From the NCBI GenBank assembly GCA_002688335.1, contig NZCQ01000038.1, positions 1-9,695 on the forward strand: a stretch of DNA of 9,695 bases, read 5' to 3'. The DNA is from Candidatus Pacearchaeota archaeon. GTDB lineage: Archaea; Nanobdellota; Nanobdellia; Pacearchaeales; GW2011-AR1. Numbering within the stretch: the first letter of the stretch is position 1; each line of letters opens with the position of its first letter. The notes below the pieces were generated by a model. That model did not search any database, was not told where the DNA came from, and saw nothing but the letters and a program-made list of their open reading frames with translations. This document shows, piece after piece, positions 1 to 4,445 of this stretch. The translations under genes were made by a program, and so were the position numbers.

Positions 1-273
1 ACTAAAAACCTCTTTGTAACATCGTTTATTAAGATTAACAATCTTATGTTCTTTACCTTCCCCTCTAATTTGAGGAATTTCTTCACCATAACATCCGAGA
101 ACGTAACCTTCTTTCATCCTATGATTTCCAAACTCAGATTTATCGCCAAAATAATTCTTACCCTCATCATCATTCTCATTATCAGGGAAAGCTCCAACAC
201 CAAAAGCAACAATCCAGAACAATATGGCCGTAACAACTAATCCAACTAAAATAATAGGTATATTTTTATCCAT
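1..273 (-). CDS. Partial membrane-anchored protein, function unknown (3' end off window)
   Basis: An open frame of 91 codons runs from an ATG at 273 to the left edge with no stop, so only the N-terminal part is seen. It begins MDKNIPIILVGLVV and has one hydrophobic segment at about residues 5-27. An acidic linker (DNENDDEG, about residues 31-38) and a soluble part with two cysteines follow. This fits a signal-anchor with the soluble domain outside the membrane. The start is supported by a TATA box at 295-302, centred about 25 nt upstream of the ATG, the spacing expected for a leaderless archaeal mRNA. The gene is divergent from the microprotein pair at 355-659. I do not recognise the family. 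Confidence 0.75.
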   Translation of the reverse strand, partial: MDKNIPIILVGLVVTAILFWIVAFGVGAFPDNENDDEGKNYFGDKSEFGNHRMKEGYVLGCYGEEIPQIRGEGKEHKIVNLNKRCYKEVFS

Positions 274-294
274 ATAATTCCATCCAAATTTCCT

Positions 295-302
295 TATTTA
301 AA
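295..302 (-). promoter_or_regulatory. TATA box for the left-edge membrane protein
   Basis: TTTAAATA on the minus strand is centred about 25 nt before the ATG at 273, which predicts a transcript starting at or next to the start codon. It lies beside the plus-strand TATA box at 321-330, so the 80-nt gap is a compact divergent promoter. Confidence 0.5.
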
Positions 303-320
303 GATTTATGGAATTGGAAA

Positions 321-330
321 TATATAAATA
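321..330 (+). promoter_or_regulatory. TATA box for the two-gene microprotein operon
   Basis: TATATAAATA, preceded by the purine-rich GGAAA expected of a BRE, is centred about 29 nt before the ATG at 355. No Shine-Dalgarno site precedes that ATG, so the first gene is probably translated from a leaderless mRNA. Confidence 0.55.
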
Positions 331-354
331 GATATTTATCTCTATCTATATAAG

Positions 355-516
355 ATGCTAAAAAATAAAAAGGCAACAATTGATCCCATCCATTTAATCG
401 TTGGAGTCATGTTAGTTCTAAGCGGAATATTATACTCACTGAATCTAGGAAACTGGGGGCTAATAATTGCTTCCATAGGGCTATTAATGGAAGCCGTTAG
501 GCAGGTGATAAAATGA
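355..516 (+). CDS. 53-residue two-helix membrane microprotein
   Basis: A complete small frame encodes MLKNKKATIDPIHLIVGV and onward. Two hydrophobic segments (about residues 13-29 and 33-48) are separated by a short Asn/Gly turn, giving a helical hairpin with a lysine-rich N-terminus. The next gene starts inside its stop codon (ATGA at 513-516), and the gene sits at leaderless distance from the TATA box at 321-330. The promoter, coupled overlap and membrane pattern make it a likely real gene despite its size. I do not recognise a family. It could be a subunit or regulator of a membrane complex, but nothing in the sequence says which. Confidence 0.65.
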   Translation: MLKNKKATIDPIHLIVGVMLVLSGILYSLNLGNWGLIIASIGLLMEAVRQVIK

Positions 517-659
517 TAAACATAACCGACCCCAATGTATTAATTGGAATAGCAGTCATAATCATAAACCTCATCCCCCTAATAACTAGAAAATACAAAT
601 ATTTACTCTTAACCGCAATAGTATCACTAATTCTTATGTATATCGGAAGATTGATTTAA
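513..659 (+). CDS. 48-residue two-helix membrane microprotein, coupled to the previous gene
   Basis: The frame starts at the ATG that overlaps the upstream stop by 4 nt and ends with TAA at 657-659. The protein begins MINITDPNVLIGIAVI and has two hydrophobic segments (about residues 9-24 and 30-45) joined by a basic TRKYKY turn, which by the positive-inside rule should face the cytoplasm. It is therefore a second helical hairpin of the same size class as its partner, and the overlap suggests translational coupling. Function is unknown. It converges on the methyltransferase gene, leaving a 28-nt gap. Confidence 0.65.
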   Translation: MINITDPNVLIGIAVIIINLIPLITRKYKYLLLTAIVSLILMYIGRLI

Positions 660-687
660 TCGACGATCTATCCGGGGCTTACCACAA

Positions 688-1371
688 TTATCCCTTTATA
701 GTCATACATTGAGAAAGAGGCAATCGAATAACCTTCTCCGATTTATTAAAGAAAAATTCATCAAAAGCTTTTTTTACTCCAGAAGAATCATAGTCATGAG
801 ACAAAATAATCCCTCCACTAATCATCCTTTCATAAAAAAACTCAAGACAATCTTTTGTACTTTGATAAAGATCGACATCTAAATGTACAAGGGAAAAATT
901 ATTATCTTTTATGGTGATTGCAGTATCTGTAAATAATCCTTTATAGATAAAAACATTAGGATATTTACTAAGTTTTTTCATTACATAAGAAACTTCTGAA
1001 TCGAACATCTGTTTTTTAAAATTCTTATCAAATTTGCTTGGTTCAGGCAATCCTTCAAAAGTATCAAAAAGATATAATTTCTTATCCCCTTTAGCCTCAC
1101 AAATTGCTTTGGCAGTAGTCCCCTTGAAAACCCCCACCTCAGCATAATCTCCATTAAGATCTATCTGTCTTTTTGCCAATGAATACACCATAAATAATTC
1201 ATATGGTTTTAATAAAAAGGGCTTGTCTTCCCTAATTAATTTGGAAAGTAATTTTATAATTTCTTTACTATGAAACCTTTTCATTATAGCTAATTCAATC
1301 CAAGAGATAATGTCATTAGCACGATTGCCCAACCATTTATCATATATCTTATTTCTTATGCCTTGTAACAT
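688..1371 (-). CDS. TylF/MycF-type SAM-dependent O-methyltransferase
   Basis: The 227-residue protein has the hallmarks of the TylF (macrocin O-methyltransferase) family: a glycine-rich SAM motif GDYAEVGVFKG (about residues 74-84), LFDTFEGLP (101-109), the acidic HLDVDLY motif (163-169) and SHDYDSSGVKKAFDEFF (191-207). In characterised members the acidic residues bind Mg2+ and the enzyme methylates a sugar hydroxyl. The N-terminal 55 residues are helical and more variable. The length is normal and the fold looks complete. No glycosyltransferases are visible nearby, so the substrate cannot be assigned; a surface glycan or lipid sugar is an inference. An AT-rich TATA-like stretch at 1387-1395 lies 20 nt or so upstream of the ATG, and no Shine-Dalgarno site is evident. 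Confidence 0.85.
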   Translation of the reverse strand: MLQGIRNKIYDKWLGNRANDIISWIELAIMKRFHSKEIIKLLSKLIREDKPFLLKPYELFMVYSLAKRQIDLNGDYAEVGVFKGTTAKAICEAKGDKKLYLFDTFEGLPEPSKFDKNFKKQMFDSEVSYVMKKLSKYPNVFIYKGLFTDTAITIKDNNFSLVHLDVDLYQSTKDCLEFFYERMISGGIILSHDYDSSGVKKAFDEFFFNKSEKVIRLPLSQCMTIKG

Positions 1372-1430
1372 AAAGATTTTTGATAAATTTAAAATAAAAA
1401 CATTTAGGTTCTAAACAAACAATAGAAAAA

Positions 1431-1447
1431 TAGAAGAAAACGCCGCC
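1431..1447. repeat. 17-bp direct repeat, left copy (tRNA-Ser 3'-end-like)
   Basis: tagaagaaaacgccgcc here is identical to 2236-2252. The last 8 bases (cgccgcc plus a preceding a) match the end of tRNA-Ser read on the plus strand, including the discriminator position. It lies 41 nt beyond the stop of the wHTH gene at 1489. On the minus strand it reads as a GC-rich block followed by TTTTCTTCTA, so it could also act as a T-rich terminator for that gene. Confidence 0.7.
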
Positions 1448-1488
1448 GCCCTGCTTTCAACAAACTGCCTAAAGCCAAACCAATAGTT

Positions 1489-1848
1489 TCATATTGGCAT
1501 CATTTTCCTATTATTAACTGGAATATCAATATTAACTTCTTCGTCATTAACTCCTAAATCCTGTTTCATCAAAAACCATGCAAACTGTAATATCTTTCTA
1601 GCAGTAGGATTTTCTAGATTATATTGGTACATATCAGACTTTCCAACTCTTCTAGTTTTAACAATTATGCCTTTTTCTAAAAACTCATCAAAAAATTCCT
1701 TAAGAGAGTTATAGCTAATTTCAGCTTCCTTAGCCATATCAGTCATATTAAAATCGAAGAAATGATTTGTAATTAGAAAGTCTATAAATCTAATTTTAGG
1801 AGTGTCTCCAAAATATTCCATGAATGGTGATTGATCTTCTTTTTCCAT
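1489..1848 (-). CDS. Small winged-helix DNA-binding protein (putative transcription regulator)
   Basis: The 119-residue protein has a compact winged-helix pattern: TPKIRFIDFLITNHFFDF (helix 1, residues 16-33), MTDMAKEAEISYNSLKEF (helix-turn-helix, about 35-52), FLEKGIIVKTRRVGKSDMYQYNL (recognition-helix end and beta-wing, about 56-78), then TARKILQFAWFLMKQ. This matches the general form of small archaeal wHTH regulators; no ligand-binding domain is present. The minus-strand TATA box TTTATAAA at 1877-1884 predicts a transcription start only a few bases before the ATG. The gene is divergent from the 85-residue gene at 1955 and both lie between the 17-bp repeats. Autoregulation of the shared 106-nt gap is plausible but inferred. 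Confidence 0.75.
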   Translation of the reverse strand: MEKEDQSPFMEYFGDTPKIRFIDFLITNHFFDFNMTDMAKEAEISYNSLKEFFDEFLEKGIIVKTRRVGKSDMYQYNLENPTARKILQFAWFLMKQDLGVNDEEVNIDIPVNNRKMMPI

Positions 1849-1876
1849 CTTTCTTAATTTCTACAGAGGTTTGTAA

Positions 1877-1884
1877 TTTATAAA
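1877..1884 (-). promoter_or_regulatory. TATA box for the 119-residue wHTH gene
   Basis: TTTATAAA on the minus strand, within a longer CATTTATAAATTA, is centred about 32 nt before the ATG at 1848. It implies a very short leader. With the plus-strand box at 1925-1934 it forms a divergent promoter about 50 bp across. Confidence 0.5.
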
Positions 1885-1924
1885 TGTTTCTATCTTTATG
1901 ACTAAGACTATCATTATGAGCAAC

Positions 1925-1934
1925 ATTTAAATAT
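1925..1934 (+). promoter_or_regulatory. TATA box for the 85-residue gene
   Basis: ATTTAAATAT is centred 25-26 nt before the ATG at 1955, which predicts a leaderless mRNA. No Shine-Dalgarno site is present between the box and the start. Confidence 0.6.
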
Positions 1935-1954
1935 GACTATTTGTTAATCACATA

Positions 1955-2212
1955 ATGGAAAAAGAGAAGGCACAATTAATGTTCAAACTAGCATTCTCGA
2001 AAAAGAACTGGGGAGCTAAATATGATAGACTTGAACATTTTAAGAGATTTCAAAACCTAAATAAAATTGTTAAAGAACTAAATAAGAAAGAATGGTTGTT
2101 GATAAAAAATAAACCAAATTATATAGGCATTTCTCTCAATACAAAATATAAGAAAGAGATTATTGGATTTATAGAAGGGCAAATGCCCCATGTTAGTGGG
2201 AGTTTGAAATGA
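1955..2212 (+). CDS. 85-residue basic protein, probable wHTH-like fold
   Basis: The protein is lysine-rich and begins MEKEKAQLMFKLAFSKKNWG. The middle and end (FQNLNKIVKELNKKEWLLIKNK, about residues 32-53, then YIGISLNTKYKKEIIGFIEGQMPHV, about 56-80) show helix, helix, beta-hairpin and helix order, as in a small winged-helix or similar nucleic-acid-binding domain. I do not recognise a named family. The start is supported by the leaderless TATA spacing. A stable GC hairpin begins a few bases after the stop. The divergent wHTH partner and the shared flanking repeats suggest that the two genes form one unit. Confidence 0.7.
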   Translation: MEKEKAQLMFKLAFSKKNWGAKYDRLEHFKRFQNLNKIVKELNKKEWLLIKNKPNYIGISLNTKYKKEIIGFIEGQMPHVSGSLK

Positions 2213-2217
2213 TTATC

Positions 2218-2236
2218 AGCCGAGCTTCGCTCGGTT
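2218..2236. terminator. GC-rich hairpin after the 85-residue gene
   Basis: CCGAGC (2220-2225) pairs with GCTCGG (2229-2234) around a 3-base loop, extended by A-T and G-T pairs at the base. It begins 5-7 nt after the stop at 2212. There is no strong T-run on the plus strand, so termination or mRNA-end protection is possible but unproven. On the minus strand the apex reads GCGAAGC, a sequence known to form an unusually stable DNA mini-hairpin. Confidence 0.45.
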
Positions 2237-2252
2237 AGAAGAAAACGCCGCC
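2236..2252. repeat. 17-bp direct repeat, right copy (tRNA-Ser 3'-end-like)
   Basis: Identical to 1431-1447. It is followed by ac, so that aaacgccgccac (2243-2254) also matches 2313-2324, the true 3' end of tRNA-Ser. The tRNA end is therefore present three times: 1440-1447, 2245-2254 and 2315-2324. The intact tRNA gene lies 62 bp further on. Confidence 0.7.
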
Positions 2253-2287
2253 ACAGACAATCTCACTACGTTCAATTTTCTGGTCCA

Positions 2288-2318
2288 GCGTTTCTCATCT
2301 TTCAGATGAGAGAAACGC
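2288..2318 (-). promoter_or_regulatory. Stem-loop in the tRNA-Ser 3' trailer
   Basis: GCGTTTCTCATCT (2288-2300) pairs with AGATGAGAGAAACGC (2304-2318) around a 3-base loop, with a 2-base bulge. In the tRNA transcript the hairpin starts at the last bases of the tRNA itself and so competes with the acceptor stem. It could affect 3' processing or termination. Only the pairing is seen; the role is inferred. Confidence 0.5.
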
Positions 2319-2395
2319 CGCCACCCGGAATCGAACCGGGGAGCCCAAAGGGCATCGGTCTCAAGCCGATTGCAATACCACTATGCGATGGCGGC
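2316..2395 (-). tRNA. tRNA-Ser (anticodon UGA)
   Basis: An 80-nt class II cloverleaf can be folded by eye. The acceptor stem GCCGCCA pairs with TGGCGGC, followed by discriminator G, and T8 is present. The D arm GCA...TGC has GG in its loop. The anticodon stem ATCGG/CCGAT closes the loop CTTGAGA, giving anticodon TGA, which reads UCA serine codons. The variable arm has 4 bp (GCCC/GGGC), and the T arm is CCCGG-TTCGATT-CCGGG. The long variable arm and G73 agree with serine identity. CCA is not encoded. A TATA box at 2424-2435 is suitably placed upstream, and the gene shows no intron. Confidence 0.95.
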
Positions 2396-2398
2396 CTA
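2382..2398. repeat. 17-bp repeat at the tRNA-Ser 5' end (copy 1, genuine end)
   Basis: tatgcgatggcggccta covers the first 14 bases of tRNA-Ser (read on the minus strand) and 3 bases before it. An exact second copy lies 119 bp away at 2501-2517. Confidence 0.75.
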
Positions 2399-2400
2399 TT

Positions 2401-2423
2401 AATACATTTCGAAGAAATGCATT
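2401..2423 (-). repeat. Hairpin between the tRNA-Ser promoter and its 5' end
   Basis: aatacatttc (2401-2410) and gaaatgcatt (2414-2423) form a 10-bp stem with a 3-base loop. The one imperfect pair is A-C on the plus strand but G-U if transcribed from the minus strand, so the structure is better as a minus-strand RNA. Confidence 0.45.
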
Positions 2424-2435
2424 CTTTATATATCC
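2424..2435 (-). promoter_or_regulatory. TATA box for tRNA-Ser
   Basis: GGATATATAAAG on the minus strand is centred about 34 nt before the tRNA 5' end at 2395. This gives a predicted start about 8 nt ahead of the mature tRNA, a normal layout for an archaeal tRNA gene. Confidence 0.5.
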
Positions 2436-2437
2436 AT

Positions 2438-2517
2438 CCATCGCATAGGTACTATCTGAAGGTTCGTAAGAACCGAAGAGACAGAAATTTTCAATTTCTG
2501 TATGCGATGGCGGCCTA
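2438..2517 (-). ncRNA. Structured tRNA-Ser 5'-end duplicate (candidate small RNA or tRNA relic)
   Basis: Read on the minus strand, this segment opens with a copy of the tRNA-Ser 5' end, but what follows is not tRNA. CCATCGCATA (2501-2510) pairs perfectly over 10 bp with TATGCGATGG (2438-2447). Inside are a 9-bp hairpin at 2481-2501 with a 3-base loop and a 5-bp hairpin at 2461-2474 with a 4-base loop. Together they could make a three-way-junction RNA. A TATA-like TTTAAAAATA at 2535-2544 is about 23 nt upstream. Transcription is not shown. A DNA-level rearrangement product at the tRNA locus is the main alternative. Confidence 0.4.
2501..2517. repeat. 17-bp repeat of the tRNA-Ser 5' end (copy 2, not part of a tRNA)
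   Basis: Exact copy of 2382-2398 in the same orientation, 119 bp away. No tRNA body is attached to it. Confidence 0.75.
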
Positions 2518-2568
2518 ATTAGGGTATGTTTATTCTATTTTTAAAACTTATCACTGAAAAACAGAAGA

Positions 2569-2578
2569 TTTAAATATA
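2569..2578 (+). promoter_or_regulatory. TATA box for the AbrB-like gene and the downstream LAGLIDADG gene
   Basis: TTTAAATATA preceded by the purine-rich GAAGA is centred about 29 nt before the ATG at 2603, consistent with a leaderless or nearly leaderless transcript. No comparable promoter is clear in the 35-nt gap before 2776. Confidence 0.55.
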
Positions 2579-2602
2579 TGCTCTACATATATAATACATA
2601 AT

Positions 2603-2740
2603 ATGGTAAAAGAACAATTCATAGCAAAAACATGGATCGTGGGGGGAGCATTTGTGGTTAATATTCCTAAGAGAATCATTAAATTGTTCAAAATAAAAAA
2701 AGGAAAACACTATAGAATTACCATAGAATCTATAGAATAA
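2603..2740 (+). CDS. 45-residue AbrB/SpoVT-like DNA-binding protein
   Basis: The small frame encodes MVKEQFIAKTWIVGGAFVVN and onward. Its IPKRIIKLFKIKKGKHYRITIE (residues 21-42) follows the swapped-hairpin AbrB consensus seen in many archaeal AbrB and MazE-like proteins: a glycine followed by a hydrophobic strand, IPK, a short helix, IKKGK and a final strand. Such proteins bind DNA as dimers and often act as antitoxins or local regulators. The start has a leaderless TATA box at 2569-2578. The 443-residue gene starts 35 nt after its stop and itself opens with AbrB-like repeats, so the two were probably acquired together. No toxin of a known type is visible next to it. Confidence 0.7.
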   Translation: MVKEQFIAKTWIVGGAFVVNIPKRIIKLFKIKKGKHYRITIESIE

Positions 2741-2775
2741 TATTAAAATTCGCATCAAAAATAAAAATTCTAAAA

Positions 2776-4107
2776 ATGGGAAGTAAACTGGGAATATATC
2801 TTCCTAGTAATTACTCTAATTTAAATAAAGGAGATGTAATAGAAATAAAGATAAAAAAAGATAATAAAGAAAGCATATTCATCTCAAAATATAATTATAA
2901 CATAACTTTAAGAAAACCAGCCATTAACAATCTTAATCTAAATAAAGGAGAAGTGGTAGAAATAGAATTACAAAAACTAAACCAACCAATAAAACCAAAA
3001 GAAATCTTCAGGGGAGATAAAATTGACTTATTAGCTCTAATCCCAGAGGTTACTTCAAATGGATATCAGATATTTGCATCTCTATTCACTAAAGATAATA
3101 ATGAATGGTTAAGGGTTTGGTATTGTCACGAAAGAGGCTCTTGTAATCAAATTGAAATTAAAAAGCTTGTTAGTGTAGATAGTTTTGGAAGATTGCTAGG
3201 ACAGTTACAAGCAGAGGGAACAAAGTCAGGAAAAAGACATAGATTAGAATTTTGTAATAAGTTAATTGATGAACATATAGATTATATAAAATATCTAGAA
3301 GAGATGGGAATGACTAAAGATAATGTGATTTGCAAGTGCGATTTTCATCCGAAAGTTAAGGATATTATCGAAGAAAAGATAAAAGAGTTTGAGGAGAAAA
3401 CTAATATTCTAATCAAATATAAAAGTCAGAACAGGTGGATGAAAGGAGATTATAGTTTCAAAACACATATTCAAAACAGTTTATTAACAGAGATAATATT
3501 GGGTTCTTTAGATATTTTAAGGAAGAAATTAGTAGAAGATGATTGGGAAGTTAATATGAAGGATCTAGCAGACTCCTTTCTTGCTAAATTATTAACTGGA
3601 GATGGAACCCTAGATATAACAAGCAATAATAGAGGGTATGATTTTCCCATTGCAAGAATCTCAATTACTGATGGGAACTTAGATTATTTAAAAGATTATG
3701 CAGCAATAATAGAGAAATTAGGATTTAACCCAAAAGTCCTTGAGAAACACATTAGAGTTAGGTCTTATCTACCTTTTGATAAAATGCTATATCTTTACAA
3801 AATTAAAGCGTTCCAGAATACTCCTAATTGGAAAAAACTAATTTTATTAATAAATGAGAATCTTAAGGGGAGAAGATTGAATACCCACTTAAGATTATTA
3901 GATCTAGATAAAGAAATAACAACCAGTTATTTAGTAAACAAATACAATTTATCTACAAGGGCGGCAAACAATTGGTTAAACAGCAAGGAAAGAGAAGGAT
4001 TTCTACTAAGAGTTAAGGATTCTAGACCTATTAAATGGAAGCTTACATATAAAGCAGAGGGATTAGTTGAGATCCTAAATCAGGTTAAGCTAGAATTAGC
4101 CCTCTAA
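2776..4107 (+). CDS. Free-standing LAGLIDADG homing-endonuclease-like protein with AbrB-like N-terminus
   Basis: The 443-residue protein starts with two AbrB-like repeats: YLPSNYSNLNKGDVIEIKIKK (residues 8-28) and one around LNLNKGEVVEIELQK (53-67). Two LAGLIDADG helices follow, LLGQLQAEG (140-148) and LAKLLTGDG (269-277). Their acidic residues E147 and D276 occupy the catalytic metal-binding positions, 129 residues apart, as in a single-chain double-motif enzyme. Residues 380-425 (SYLVNKYNLSTRAANNWL and beyond) look like a C-terminal helix-turn-helix. No host intron or intein can be seen, so it is free-standing. It may cut DNA at a specific site or be a WhiA-like regulator derived from such an enzyme. 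The gene converges on the ribosomal operon, with a 41-nt gap. Confidence 0.8.
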   Translation: MGSKLGIYLPSNYSNLNKGDVIEIKIKKDNKESIFISKYNYNITLRKPAINNLNLNKGEVVEIELQKLNQPIKPKEIFRGDKIDLLALIPEVTSNGYQIFASLFTKDNNEWLRVWYCHERGSCNQIEIKKLVSVDSFGRLLGQLQAEGTKSGKRHRLEFCNKLIDEHIDYIKYLEEMGMTKDNVICKCDFHPKVKDIIEEKIKEFEEKTNILIKYKSQNRWMKGDYSFKTHIQNSLLTEIILGSLDILRKKLVEDDWEVNMKDLADSFLAKLLTGDGTLDITSNNRGYDFPIARISITDGNLDYLKDYAAIIEKLGFNPKVLEKHIRVRSYLPFDKMLYLYKIKAFQNTPNWKKLILLINENLKGRRLNTHLRLLDLDKEITTSYLVNKYNLSTRAANNWLNSKEREGFLLRVKDSRPIKWKLTYKAEGLVEILNQVKLELAL

Positions 4108-4148
4108 GTTTAACCAAAAAGGACTTCCAACTAAGTAAAGACCTAAGA

Positions 4149-4445
4149 TTAGCCAAACAAGGCCGAGAGCCCTTCTGCTGCAGCTTCTTTCTTCTCTTCT
4201 TTAGGCTCTTCTGCCTTAGCTTCCTCGCCGCTAGATTCACTTCCTCCAGCTGCAGGAGCTGCACTAGCAACAACAGCATTCTCTAGTTCTTTATCGATGT
4301 CAACATCTTTCAAACTAGCAACAAGACTCTTCACTTTGCTTTCATCTACACTTGCACCCGCAGCTTCAACAACCTTTTTCAAACTGTCTTCATCAACAGT
4401 CTTACCAAGCTTATGAAGCAACAATGCACCGTAAACATATTCCAT
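4149..4445 (-). CDS. rpl12: Ribosomal stalk protein uL12 (archaeal L12/P1 type)
   Basis: The 98-residue protein has the archaeal/eukaryal P-protein layout. An N-terminal dimerisation domain (MEYVYGALLLHKLGKTVDED, about residues 1-58) leads to an alanine-rich hinge (about 60-70), an acidic Glu/Lys segment and the terminal GLSALFG (92-98), which recruits translation factors. It forms dimers on uL10 in the large-subunit stalk. Its start overlaps the uL10 stop by one base (TAATG) and GGAGG lies about 10 nt upstream at 4456-4460, so translation is coupled. It is the last gene of the operon, and the length is normal for archaea. Confidence 0.97.
   Translation of the reverse strand: MEYVYGALLLHKLGKTVDEDSLKKVVEAAGASVDESKVKSLVASLKDVDIDKELENAVVASAAPAAGGSESSGEEAKAEEPKEEKKEAAAEGLSALFG

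Noticed and set aside
46..240. Plus-strand frame of 64 codons near the left edge
   Set aside because: It lies opposite the open minus-strand frame 273-1, which has a TATA box, a membrane anchor and better protein composition.
2306..2518. Plus-strand 70-codon frame
   Set aside because: It runs antisense through tRNA-Ser and its repeats. The PGIEPGSPKG-like peptide is a well-known artefact of translating tRNA complements.
2213..2602. CRISPR array suggested by short repeats and palindromes
   Set aside because: Repeats are only pairs or triples of tRNA ends with irregular spacing. There are no regular repeat-spacer units and no cas genes.
2570..2758. Minus-strand 62-codon frame
   Set aside because: It is antisense to the AbrB-like gene, which has a recognisable domain and a promoter.
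2776..4107. Intein or group I intron containing the LAGLIDADG domain
   Set aside because: No extein halves, splice-junction residues or interrupted host gene are present; the gene has its own start and stop.
4085..4279. Minus-strand 64-codon frame overlapping the uL12 end
   Set aside because: A frame-shifted shadow of the repetitive uL12 tail with Leu/Lys/Arg-biased composition.
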